Origin: Xanthobacteraceae bacterium
GTDB lineage: Bacteria; Pseudomonadota; Alphaproteobacteria; Rhizobiales; Xanthobacteraceae
Length of the DNA: 6,016 nt
Assembly: GCA_030043285.1 (NCBI GenBank)
Contig: JASHXZ010000077.1
Span: 1 to 6,016 of the forward strand
Direction: 5' to 3'
Shown here: positions 1 to 5,911 of the stretch, in pieces
Numbering within the stretch: position 1 is the first letter of the stretch
How the letters are laid out: each line of letters opens with the position of its first letter
Notes under the pieces: generated by a model
Seen by the model: only the letters and a program-made list of their open reading frames with translations
Told to the model about the DNA's origin: nothing
Databases searched by the model: none
Made by a program: the position numbers and the translations under genes

Positions 1-28
1 TAACGGGCCCGAAGGCGCGATCTATAGT

Positions 29-69
29 GGTTGTGCCTTCCGGATGGGCTTGATCCGGCGCCCACAACC
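29..69. repeat. Interrupted palindrome, possible stem-loop
   Basis: GGTTGTG (29-35) is the exact reverse complement of CACAACC (63-69). Nested inside, CCGGAT (40-45) pairs with ATCCGG (53-58) around a 7-base loop (46-52), with a 4-by-4 internal loop between the two helices. No run of T follows on either strand, so it is not a textbook intrinsic terminator. It could be an mRNA 3' structure of a gene lying left of the window, or a copy of a dispersed intergenic palindrome. I see only one copy here. Confidence 0.55.
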
Positions 70-80
70 CGACACATAAT
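50..80 (+). promoter_or_regulatory. Weak candidate promoter for the pseudoprotease gene
   Basis: CATAAT at 75-80 matches five of six positions of the TATAAT consensus. TTGATC at 50-55, inside the palindrome arm, resembles a -35 box, but the 19-base spacing is long. Transcription from it would begin near 86-88 and would leave the 5' strand of the ribosome-site-covering stem (78-85) out of the RNA. This call and the leader-structure call therefore compete. Confidence 0.2.
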
Positions 81-152
81 TCCTTGTCCGCTCGCGGCAG
101 GCACACAACGGCTCAAGCGGACAGGGATCGAGACCCTGCCGCAGAAGGAATT
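78..152 (+). promoter_or_regulatory. Structured leader that can mask a ribosome binding site
   Basis: AATTCCTT (78-85) is a perfect reverse complement of AAGGAATT (145-152), which contains the Shine-Dalgarno core AAGGA (145-149) of the next gene. Inside it, GTCCGCT (86-92) pairs with AGCGGAC (116-122), stacking directly on the outer stem. AGGG (123-126) pairs with CCCT (134-137) around a 7-base loop. GCGGCAGG (94-101) is complementary to CCTGCCGC (135-142), which would give either a pseudoknot or a competing fold. The mutually exclusive helices could act as a translational switch. I do not recognise it as a known riboswitch class or tRNA. It applies only if transcription starts at or left of 78. 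Confidence 0.4.
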
Positions 153-157
153 GCCAG

Positions 158-1135
158 ATGCCGTCCGTGAGCGACTGGAAGATTCCGTCCGCCGCCCAGC
201 CGAAACCCGGCGATTACGGCTACGACCTCGATCATGCGCTCAGCGCTGTGGTCGGGCTGCGCGCGATCATTCCGTCGGACGCTTTCACCGCGGACACGCT
301 GGGCACCGAGCGCGCCGGCCACGGCGTGTTCATTCGCGACAACGGTCTTGTCCTCACCATCGGTTATTTGATCACCGAGGCGGAAACGATTTGGCTCACC
401 TTGAGCGACGGCCGCTCGGTGCCGGGTCACGCGCTCGGCTACGATCAGGAAACCGGGTTCGGCCTCGTTCAGGCGCTCGCCAAGATCGACGTGCCGGCGC
501 TCGAGATCGGCCGTTCGTCGGCCGCGTCGGTCGGCGAGCGGGTGGTGGTTGGCGGCGCCGGCGGTCGCGCCCGCTCGGTCGCGGCGCGCATCGTCGCCAA
601 GCAGGAATTCGCCGGCTATTGGGAATACGTGCTCGACGAGGCGATCTTCACCGCGCCGGCGCATCCGAACTGGGGCGGCACCGCCCTGATCGGGCCGCAA
701 GGCCACCTGCTCGGCATCGGCTCGTTGCAGCTGCAGCACGCCGTCGACAAGGACCAGCCGCAGAACATCAACATGATCGTGCCGATCGATCTGTTGGAGC
801 CGGTGTTCGACGATTTGCTCAAGACCGGGCGCCGCTCCGGCCCGCCGCGGCCGTGGCTCGGCCTCTACGCCACCGAAGTGGAGAACCGGCTCGTCGTCGT
901 CGGGCTTGCCGACCGCGGCCCGGCCAAGAAAGCCGATATACGCAACGGCGACATCGTGCTCTCGGTCGCCGGCAATGAGGTGAGCGACCTCGCCGGCTTC
1001 TTCCGCCGCATCTGGGCGCAAGGCCAAGCCGGCGTCCAGGTGCCGCTGACCATCTACCGCGACGGCACCACCATGGACGTGCGCGTCAAGTCAAGCGAGC
1101 GCAACCGGTTTCTCAAAGGGCCGAGTTTGCATTAG
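158..1135 (+). CDS. Trypsin-fold (S1C/HtrA-like) protein with PDZ domain, predicted pseudoprotease
   Basis: This 325-residue protein has the layout of an HtrA/DegP protease: a trypsin-like domain at about residues 25-225 and one PDZ domain at about 232-314 (beginning PWLGLY, with RNGDIVLSVAG inside). Aligned by motif to DegP, the histidine of TNNHVV is Y70 in TIGYLI, the aspartate of the RSDIAL-type motif is G100 in ETGFGL, and the serine of GNSGG is W172 in PNWGG. The whole triad therefore seems lost while the surrounding motifs remain, which suggests a binding or scaffold role rather than proteolysis. I see no signal peptide or membrane segment, so unlike DegP it is probably cytoplasmic. 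The start is the first ATG after an in-frame stop at 77-79, with AAGGA 8 bases upstream. Automatic annotation would probably say serine protease. The fold is secure, the inactivity is inferred from the alignment, and the partner is unknown. Confidence 0.9.
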   Translation: MPSVSDWKIPSAAQPKPGDYGYDLDHALSAVVGLRAIIPSDAFTADTLGTERAGHGVFIRDNGLVLTIGYLITEAETIWLTLSDGRSVPGHALGYDQETGFGLVQALAKIDVPALEIGRSSAASVGERVVVGGAGGRARSVAARIVAKQEFAGYWEYVLDEAIFTAPAHPNWGGTALIGPQGHLLGIGSLQLQHAVDKDQPQNINMIVPIDLLEPVFDDLLKTGRRSGPPRPWLGLYATEVENRLVVVGLADRGPAKKADIRNGDIVLSVAGNEVSDLAGFFRRIWAQGQAGVQVPLTIYRDGTTMDVRVKSSERNRFLKGPSLH

Positions 1136-4100
1136 CGGCGCGCGGTATATCGTCGATCTCGGTCGTATGGAGCGAATCGCCGACGCGGTACTCGGCAAAC
1201 CAGTCGCGCCAGGCATCCGGCGATGCTGATACCAGCAGGTCTCCGCGAGCATCATCCGCTTCCAGCGCAACCACGGCCCCTGTGTCGGGCGCGATGCACA
1301 CTTCGCTCGAAGGCTTGAACAGCTTCGGCGACAGCGTGATCACAGAGATGGTATTGTCAGCGCCGCCGGAGACGACGACATCCTTGCCGCCCATATGGGC
1401 CACCGCGACGCTGTTGACCGCACGCCGATGCCCTTCGAGCACGGCGAGCGGCTTGCCGCTGGCGAGATCGAACACGCGGATGGTGTTGTCATCGCCGCCG
1501 GAGACGACGACATCCTTGCCGCCCACATGGGCCACCGCGACGCTGTTGACCGCACTCTGATGCCCTTCGAGCACGGCGAGCGGCTTGCCGCTGGCGAGAT
1601 CGAACACGCGGATGGTGTTGTCATAGCCGCCGGACACGACGACATCCTTGCCGCCCCCATGGGCCACCGCGACGCTGATGACCCAATGCTGATGCCCTTC
1701 GAGCACGGCAAGCGGCTTGCCGCTGGCGAGATCGAACACGCGGATGGTTTTGTCAGCGCCGCCGGAGACGACGACATCCTTGCCGCCCCCATGGGCCACC
1801 GCGACGCTGTTGACCAAACTCCGATGCCCTTCGAGCACGGCGAGCAGCTTGCCGCTGGCGAGATCGAACACGCGGATAGTTTTGTCATCGCCGCCGGAGA
1901 CGACGACATCCTTGCCGCCCACATGGGCCACCGCGACGCTCATGACCGAACTCCGATGCCCTTCGAGCACGGCGAGCGGCTTGCCGCTGGCGAGATCGAA
2001 CACGCGGATGGTGTTGTCATCGCCGCCGGAGACGACGACATCCTTGCCGCCCACATGGGCGACAGCGATCACGTTGCTCGATAGCGAGTGCCGAACAAGC
2101 CGCCAACTCAGTGCATCGCGGGCGATGCCGGGCTGCGGACGCCAAGCCTGCCCCGCGCGGAAGCAATTGATTGCGCGTGCTCCCCGCAGTTCGGTCCGAT
2201 CGAGGGCGCCGCCGGGAATATGGCAGTCGCGCCAGAATGACCCGCTCAGATTCGACGTGCCGAAATCAGCGCCATTCAGTTGACAGCCGAGCCACCGGCC
2301 CATCGGCGCCTCCGCACCGTCAAAATTCGAGTTCGTCAAATCGGCATTGAGGAATTCTGTCTGGTGGAGTTGAGCGCCCCGCCAGATACTGCGTTGGAGC
2401 GGCAGCAAGCGGCCGGGCGCTCCGGCAAGGACCTGCCGCCGAAGCTCAAATCCCGAAAGATCGATCTGGTCGGCGCGCGGGAGCTCCGATCCGGCTCGGT
2501 GCGTAGCGAGCCACGCGGCAAAAGCGAGCTTCCGCACGGCCAGTGGGCGGCCCGTCTCCATCAGCTTGACGAATTGCGCTTCGAACTCCCGGCGTTCCGG
2601 CGCGTCTTCAATCGCATGACGCTGGAGCAGAAACGTGAGCGTTTCGGCGGTCGGCAGCGAAACGTCCCAGGCAATCTCCGCGCCGCCCTCGCGTGCCGCA
2701 GCGTAGAGCGCCGAGGCCAAGAAATACTCGCGAATCGACATATGGGCGAAACGAAAGGACTTTTCGCCGGGCCGCACCAGCAGGCTGGCATTGCGCAAGT
2801 CTTGGGCGAAAACTTCCGACAGCTTCACCGCATCCATGCCCTTCAATGCGGAAGCCAATCTCGGCACCGTCATAATGTGGTTCTGAAACCACTCGTCCAG
2901 CTTGTCATTGCCGATTTCGGATTGCTGGCGTTTGTGCAGATAGAGTGCGAGCGACTGAAGCAGAGAGCGTTTCTCGCGCGGCGGAATGATGTGCTTCGGA
3001 TTGTCGCGCTCGAAAACCTGATCGACGAAAATGTCATACAGGCGGGTGAGATTGATGATCCGGCCGGCCAGCTTTTCTCGTTCGATCTGTTCGAAAGTCT
3101 CGCGAATAAAGCGCAGCAGAATCGGCCGCTCGGCGAGTTCGGGCAGATTGTAGGTCTCGCCGATCAACGCAAGGGCGCGCTCGGCCTGCCGATCGCCGAG
3201 ATGCAGCTTGAGGTATTCTTCGATCTGCTTTTCGTCGAACGGCAGCATGAAATACGCCGCAACGTCGGTATCCGCCTCCAGGCGCGAGCGTTCCATTCCG
3301 GTCAAGAAGGCGCGCTGTGCCGCCACGTCGCGGAAATAATGGGTGCGGCACGACACGATCAGGCGCGGGCCGGCCATCGCTTCTTGTTTTGCTCCGCCTC
3401 GCCTCGCCTCGCGGCGGCGCTTATTGTCGGCGACCCAGTATTCGCTGGGGACGATAGAAAGCAGCTCGCGGTAAAGCTTGATAGCGGCCTCGTGGGACAG
3501 CTTGTTGGTAATCTCGTCGAGCCCGTCGAACACGACGATAGCCGCATGCTCGCGGGCGAACTTGATCGCTTCCTTGGCGCTCGGTGCTTCGTCTCCGGCC
3601 TTGCGCAGCATCTGCTCGACGAGGGCCTCCAGATCGGCGCGTCCGTCGTCCGGAACACGGTCGATATCCCGGAGATCGAAATAGATCGGCAACGGCAGCT
3701 TTGGGTCGTTTATTCGCAATTCAAGCAGCTTCTGCGTGAAGAGCTGGCAGGCAACGGTCTTGCCCATGCCGAATTCGCCGAGCAGGGCGATGAGGCGGGG
3801 AGCGTTGCAGTCGGATTTCGATGCCCAATCGATCAGGTGCGACACGATCGCCACGCCGTCCCTGGTGTCTCTCCCGGACTCTGCCGAGCCGATTTCAGGC
3901 GAAACGCGGCCGGGGCGCGCCCGCGACTCCACGACATCGTGCGGATCGGTCGGAAGCTTGCGTTCGCCGAAGAACTGTTCGGCGTCTTTCTTTTTCTTCG
4001 CGCGGGCAGCGGCGTAGTCCCGCGCTGCAATAAAGATTTGATTGGCGATCTGATCGACGAAATCGCCTCGATCCGCGATGTTGCCCCGGGACCACAGGGA

Positions 4101-4928
4101 CACCAAATGCTCGCCTCGCGGGCCAAACTGGGCGACGCGGGTTCCGGCGGTGAACCGCTTTGGAATTTGCTCGAGCCTGATGTTTACGGGGACGACAATG
4201 CAGGACTTGTCGCCGCAATTCTCGCCTTCTTCGGTCAGGAAAAAATCGGCCTCGCGCTTGCACAGATCGCTGTATGGGTATTTGTTTGAGAGCATCAACA
4301 CGCCGAGGAACGACCGCGCGCAGCCCGCATCCATCTGCGGGTTGCCCTGATCGCTGGCCTTGATGTTCCGCACGTCCTGCCAGGTCACGATCTTGGGCAG
4401 GTCCTCAAAACCGGCGGGCGGATAATCGAGCCGCTCCTTCAGCCGTTCGAAAAACTCATTCTGAATGCGTTGCTCGTCCGCATTGAGCCACGCATAGGAC
4501 AGAAAAACCCAGAGAACCTCCTTCTCCGGCGCCGCACGCGGTTCGACCATCCCGCCGACGTCGACACGCGCCAACTCGTTCGACATTCCGGTGAGCGCGT
4601 CCTGCACGCGCTCCTGGTGACGCTTCTCGTCCAACGCGCCGGTCGGTTGTGCGACGACGTCGCCGCCGCTGCTGTTGAGTTCGAAGGTTGCGGTAGCTTT
4701 CGCTAGGGCAGCGTTGAGGCGCTTGAGCTGCTGGCGCAGACCCGCCGCATTTGGCGCCTTGCCGCGGCGCTGGCCCAATTCTTCGCGCAGTGCCTCGGCC
4801 TTTACGCGCGTCGCCCCCGTCGACCCGGCGAGGTGGACGAATGCCTCCAAGAGCCGTCGCGAGGCGGCCGACAGGCCGGTTTTCTTAGCCTTCAGAAACG
4901 TCTGGGCTTCATCGATCGCCGATGACAT
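1113..4928 (-). CDS. NLR-like STAND receptor: TIR-NACHT-pentapeptide-WD40
   Basis: A 1271-residue multidomain protein. In order: a helical or winged-helix-like region (about 20-95), a TIR domain (about 138-305), a Lys-rich linker (310-314 region), a NACHT NTPase with winged-helix region (about 375-735), a helical segment, pentapeptide repeats (847-921), WD40 repeats (952-1203) and a degenerate C-terminal blade (about 1209-1250). This is the effector-switch-sensor plan of NLR/STAND immune proteins. In relatives, ligand binding by the repeats drives oligomerisation and the TIR domain then destroys NAD+, killing or arresting the infected cell. No signal peptide or membrane segment is visible, so it should be cytoplasmic. 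The start has an excellent ribosome site (GGAGG, 4934-4938, 5-base spacer). Its stop lies inside the convergent pseudoprotease gene, a 23-base overlap. The reading frame is intact with no frameshift. Domains are recognised from motifs; the anti-phage role is inference. Confidence 0.95.
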   Translation of the reverse strand: MSSAIDEAQTFLKAKKTGLSAASRRLLEAFVHLAGSTGATRVKAEALREELGQRRGKAPNAAGLRQQLKRLNAALAKATATFELNSSGGDVVAQPTGALDEKRHQERVQDALTGMSNELARVDVGGMVEPRAAPEKEVLWVFLSYAWLNADEQRIQNEFFERLKERLDYPPAGFEDLPKIVTWQDVRNIKASDQGNPQMDAGCARSFLGVLMLSNKYPYSDLCKREADFFLTEEGENCGDKSCIVVPVNIRLEQIPKRFTAGTRVAQFGPRGEHLVSLWSRGNIADRGDFVDQIANQIFIAARDYAAARAKKKKDAEQFFGERKLPTDPHDVVESRARPGRVSPEIGSAESGRDTRDGVAIVSHLIDWASKSDCNAPRLIALLGEFGMGKTVACQLFTQKLLELRINDPKLPLPIYFDLRDIDRVPDDGRADLEALVEQMLRKAGDEAPSAKEAIKFAREHAAIVVFDGLDEITNKLSHEAAIKLYRELLSIVPSEYWVADNKRRREARRGGAKQEAMAGPRLIVSCRTHYFRDVAAQRAFLTGMERSRLEADTDVAAYFMLPFDEKQIEEYLKLHLGDRQAERALALIGETYNLPELAERPILLRFIRETFEQIEREKLAGRIINLTRLYDIFVDQVFERDNPKHIIPPREKRSLLQSLALYLHKRQQSEIGNDKLDEWFQNHIMTVPRLASALKGMDAVKLSEVFAQDLRNASLLVRPGEKSFRFAHMSIREYFLASALYAAAREGGAEIAWDVSLPTAETLTFLLQRHAIEDAPERREFEAQFVKLMETGRPLAVRKLAFAAWLATHRAGSELPRADQIDLSGFELRRQVLAGAPGRLLPLQRSIWRGAQLHQTEFLNADLTNSNFDGAEAPMGRWLGCQLNGADFGTSNLSGSFWRDCHIPGGALDRTELRGARAINCFRAGQAWRPQPGIARDALSWRLVRHSLSSNVIAVAHVGGKDVVVSGGDDNTIRVFDLASGKPLAVLEGHRSSVMSVAVAHVGGKDVVVSGGDDKTIRVFDLASGKLLAVLEGHRSLVNSVAVAHGGGKDVVVSGGADKTIRVFDLASGKPLAVLEGHQHWVISVAVAHGGGKDVVVSGGYDNTIRVFDLASGKPLAVLEGHQSAVNSVAVAHVGGKDVVVSGGDDNTIRVFDLASGKPLAVLEGHRRAVNSVAVAHMGGKDVVVSGGADNTISVITLSPKLFKPSSEVCIAPDTGAVVALEADDARGDLLVSASPDAWRDWFAEYRVGDSLHTTEIDDIPRAANANSAL
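1341..2060 (-). repeat. Tandem 132-bp repeats encoding near-identical WD40 blades
   Basis: Five complete units of exactly 132 bases (1369-1500, 1501-1632, 1633-1764, 1765-1896, 1897-2028) are flanked by partial units on both sides. Each encodes 44 residues with the core SGGxDxTIRVFDLASGKPL and AVLEGH. By hand alignment, neighbouring units differ at 4, 11, 10 and 7 bases, that is 97, 92, 92 and 95% identity. With the degenerate flanks this could build a seven-bladed propeller: six recognisable blades from residue 952, plus a worn C-terminal one near 1209-1250 (VVALEADDARGDLLVSAS). The unit length is a multiple of three, so gain or loss of units keeps the frame. Copy number may vary between strains. 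Confidence 0.95.
2166..2390 (-). other. Pentapeptide-repeat block of the receptor
   Basis: Residues 847-921 can be read as about 15 tandem five-residue units of the A(D/N)LxG type, for example TEFLN, ADLTN, SNFDG, CQLNG, ADFGT, SNLSG and TELRG. Central Leu, Phe or Trp residues recur every five positions. Such units form a right-handed quadrilateral beta-helix. Here the block would be a rigid spacer, or a second recognition surface, between the NTPase and the propeller. Some units (AEAPM, GRWLG, CHIPG) are degenerate. Confidence 0.8.
2724..3806 (-). other. NACHT NTPase switch of the receptor
   Basis: Residues about 375-735. Walker A is GEFGMGKT (384-391). Walker B is IVVFDGLDE (464-472), with the D-x-x-D-E pattern that marks NACHT rather than NB-ARC. 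Sensor 1 is LIVSCRTHYF with R528. The helical-domain proline motif is LPELAERPILL (595-605, P602). The winged-helix signature is FRFAHMSIREYFLA, with H729 as the usual nucleotide-sensing histidine. All key residues are present, so nucleotide binding and hydrolysis are expected to control opening and oligomerisation. Confidence 0.9.
4014..4517 (-). other. TIR domain of the receptor, candidate NADase effector
   Basis: Residues about 138-305. Box 1 is the strand VLWVFLSYAW. A middle region containing WQDVRNIKAS lies where the BB loop is expected. The strand FLGVLMLSNKYPYS leads into the helix DLCKREADFFL. E226 in the CKRE motif occupies the place of the catalytic glutamate of NAD-cleaving TIR domains (the usual S-x-x-Y...C-x-x-E arrangement). 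The strand CIVVPVNI follows. Known bacterial TIR effectors cleave NAD+ or make cyclic ADP-ribose signals. The conserved glutamate suggests this one is active, but catalysis cannot be shown from sequence. Confidence 0.8.
4644..4871 (-). other. N-terminal helical, possibly winged-helix domain of the receptor
   Basis: Residues about 20-95 precede the TIR domain. They read as a helix (SAASRRLLEAFVHLAG), a short strand or turn, then two further helices (VKAEALREELGQ; AAGLRQQLKRLNAALAK) and a hydrophobic strand pair (TFELNS, DVVAQP). This pattern resembles winged-helix modules, but no diagnostic motif fixes it. It might bind DNA, recruit a partner or control TIR assembly. A plain coiled helical adaptor is an equally good reading. 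Confidence 0.35.
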
Positions 4929-5017
4929 GGTGACCTCCGCGAAATTGCAAAGGTTTCCACCCGGAATTCGCGGCTGTCAAGGCCAAACGTCACAAACGTC
5001 ACGATATGTGACAAAAT
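4929..5017 (-). promoter_or_regulatory. Intergenic region before the receptor gene with GTCAC/GTGAC repeats
   Basis: On the + strand AAACGTCAC occurs twice back to back (4985-4993 and 4994-5002). The second copy ends in GTCAC (4998-5002), which forms a perfect inverted repeat with GTGAC (5008-5012) around GATAT. This looks like a binding site for a dimeric regulator, with one extra half-site. On the minus strand a perfect TTGACA (4980-4975) lies downstream of it, but no convincing -10 box follows at 16-18 bases, where the best sequence is GAAACC/AAACCT. An operator lying just upstream of the receptor promoter is plausible. The 5-bp hairpin could instead belong to the end of the SDR transcript, although no strong T-run follows it. 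Confidence 0.4.
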
Positions 5018-5911
5018 CTAAGGCGAGCTGCGCCGCTCCGCTTCCCACAACGCCTTTAGCCCCTCCCGATACGTCGGATAGCGCAGCGTCACGCCGAGTT
5101 CGCGTTTGAGTTTGTCGTTGTTGACGCGACGGCATTCCTGCCAAAAGCTTAGGGCGAGCGGCGACATTTTGGGCGCGGCGTCCTCATAGGGGATTTCCGG
5201 CGGCGACGGTGCGCCGAGCAGCTGCGCGGCCAGCGCGAGCGGATCGCCGGCTGGCGAGGGCTCGTCGTCGGCGACGTTGAAGATGCCGGCGGCCTTGCGC
5301 GCCAGCGCGGCATCGATGGCTTGGGCGATGTCGTCGACATGGATGCGGTTGAAAACCTGGTCCGGCTTGACGATGCGGCGGGCGTCGCCGCGCGCCACTT
5401 GCGTCAGCGCATTGCGGCCGGGTCCATAGATGCCGGCGAGCCGCAGGATGGCGACGGCGATGCCGCGGCGCTTGCCAAAATCCTGCCAAACCTGCTCGGC
5501 GGCGAGCCGCTTGCGGCTGCGTTCGGAGGTCGGCCGCGGGGCTGCGTTCTCGTCGACCCAATCGCCGCGACGGTCGCCGTAGACGCCGACGGTGGACAAA
5601 TAGACGACTGCGCCCAGCCGCGGCGCGCGTTCAAAAGCGTCGCCGCAGGCGCGCAGCACCGGGTCGCCGGCTTCGTCCTGCGGGATCGAGACCAGCGCCG
5701 CATCGGCTTCGCCGATGGCGTGAACAAGTTCGGGCGAGGCCGAATCGCCGTCGAACACCAGCGCCTTGAGCCGACCGGCGAGCCGCGTGCTGAGCCACGC
5801 TGCGCGTTCGGCGCCGCGGACCGTGGCGACAATGCGGGCAAAGCCGTCGCCGTAAAGTCCGACGAAATGCTCCGCCGAATAACCGAGACCGAAACAGAGA
5901 AGATTGCTCAT
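5018..5911 (-). CDS. Atypical extended SDR (NAD(P)-dependent epimerase-like, YeeZ type)
   Basis: This 297-residue protein has the Rossmann fold of sugar epimerases. The N-terminal nucleotide-binding turn is FGLGYSA (7-13). Later come the strand VVYLSTVGVYG (102-112, with S106/T107 at the usual catalytic Ser/Thr place), LRLAGIYGPGR (156-166), NRIHVDDIAQAI (188-199) and FNVADDEP (211-218). The catalytic YxxxK motif seems to be replaced by RSRKR (131-135), as in atypical SDR subgroups, so the reaction cannot be named. ATG at 5911 is preferred over the TTG one codon earlier because GAGGAG sits 5 bases before the ATG. The start overlaps the stop of the preceding gene (TGATG), implying translational coupling. 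The receptor gene follows 89 bases downstream on the same strand. The family is well supported; the substrate is unknown. Confidence 0.9.
   Translation of the reverse strand: MSNLLCFGLGYSAEHFVGLYGDGFARIVATVRGAERAAWLSTRLAGRLKALVFDGDSASPELVHAIGEADAALVSIPQDEAGDPVLRACGDAFERAPRLGAVVYLSTVGVYGDRRGDWVDENAAPRPTSERSRKRLAAEQVWQDFGKRRGIAVAILRLAGIYGPGRNALTQVARGDARRIVKPDQVFNRIHVDDIAQAIDAALARKAAGIFNVADDEPSPAGDPLALAAQLLGAPSPPEIPYEDAAPKMSPLALSFWQECRRVNNDKLKRELGVTLRYPTYREGLKALWEAERRSSP

Noticed and set aside
78..152. Possible tRNA or tmRNA, because 122-138 looks like a T-arm (5-bp stem, ATCGAGA loop)
   Set aside because: There is no matching 7-bp acceptor stem, anticodon arm or D-arm at the right spacing, and the loop lacks the usual TT start.
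113..1027. A 304-codon minus-strand frame and a 315-codon + frame (31-978) across the pseudoprotease gene
   Set aside because: Both give Arg/Ala/Gly-rich low-information products, whereas the 158-1135 frame encodes a recognisable trypsin fold and PDZ domain with a good ribosome site.
1369..2028. CRISPR-like array
   Set aside because: The units are directly adjacent 132-base coding repeats with no short repeat/variable spacer alternation and no cas genes.
1395..2084. A 229-codon + strand frame with its own 44-residue repeats
   Set aside because: It is a shadow of the WD40 repeats: the 132-base unit is divisible by three, so any frame open in one unit stays open across all of them.
2280..4289. 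A 669-codon open frame on the + strand antisense to the NACHT-TIR region
   Set aside because: Its product shows no domain motifs, while the opposite strand encodes complete TIR and NACHT motifs. Long antisense frames are expected in GC-rich coding DNA.
4998..5012. Strong intrinsic terminator for the SDR gene
   Set aside because: The stem is only 5 bp and the following minus-strand bases are GTTTGTG, not a T-run.
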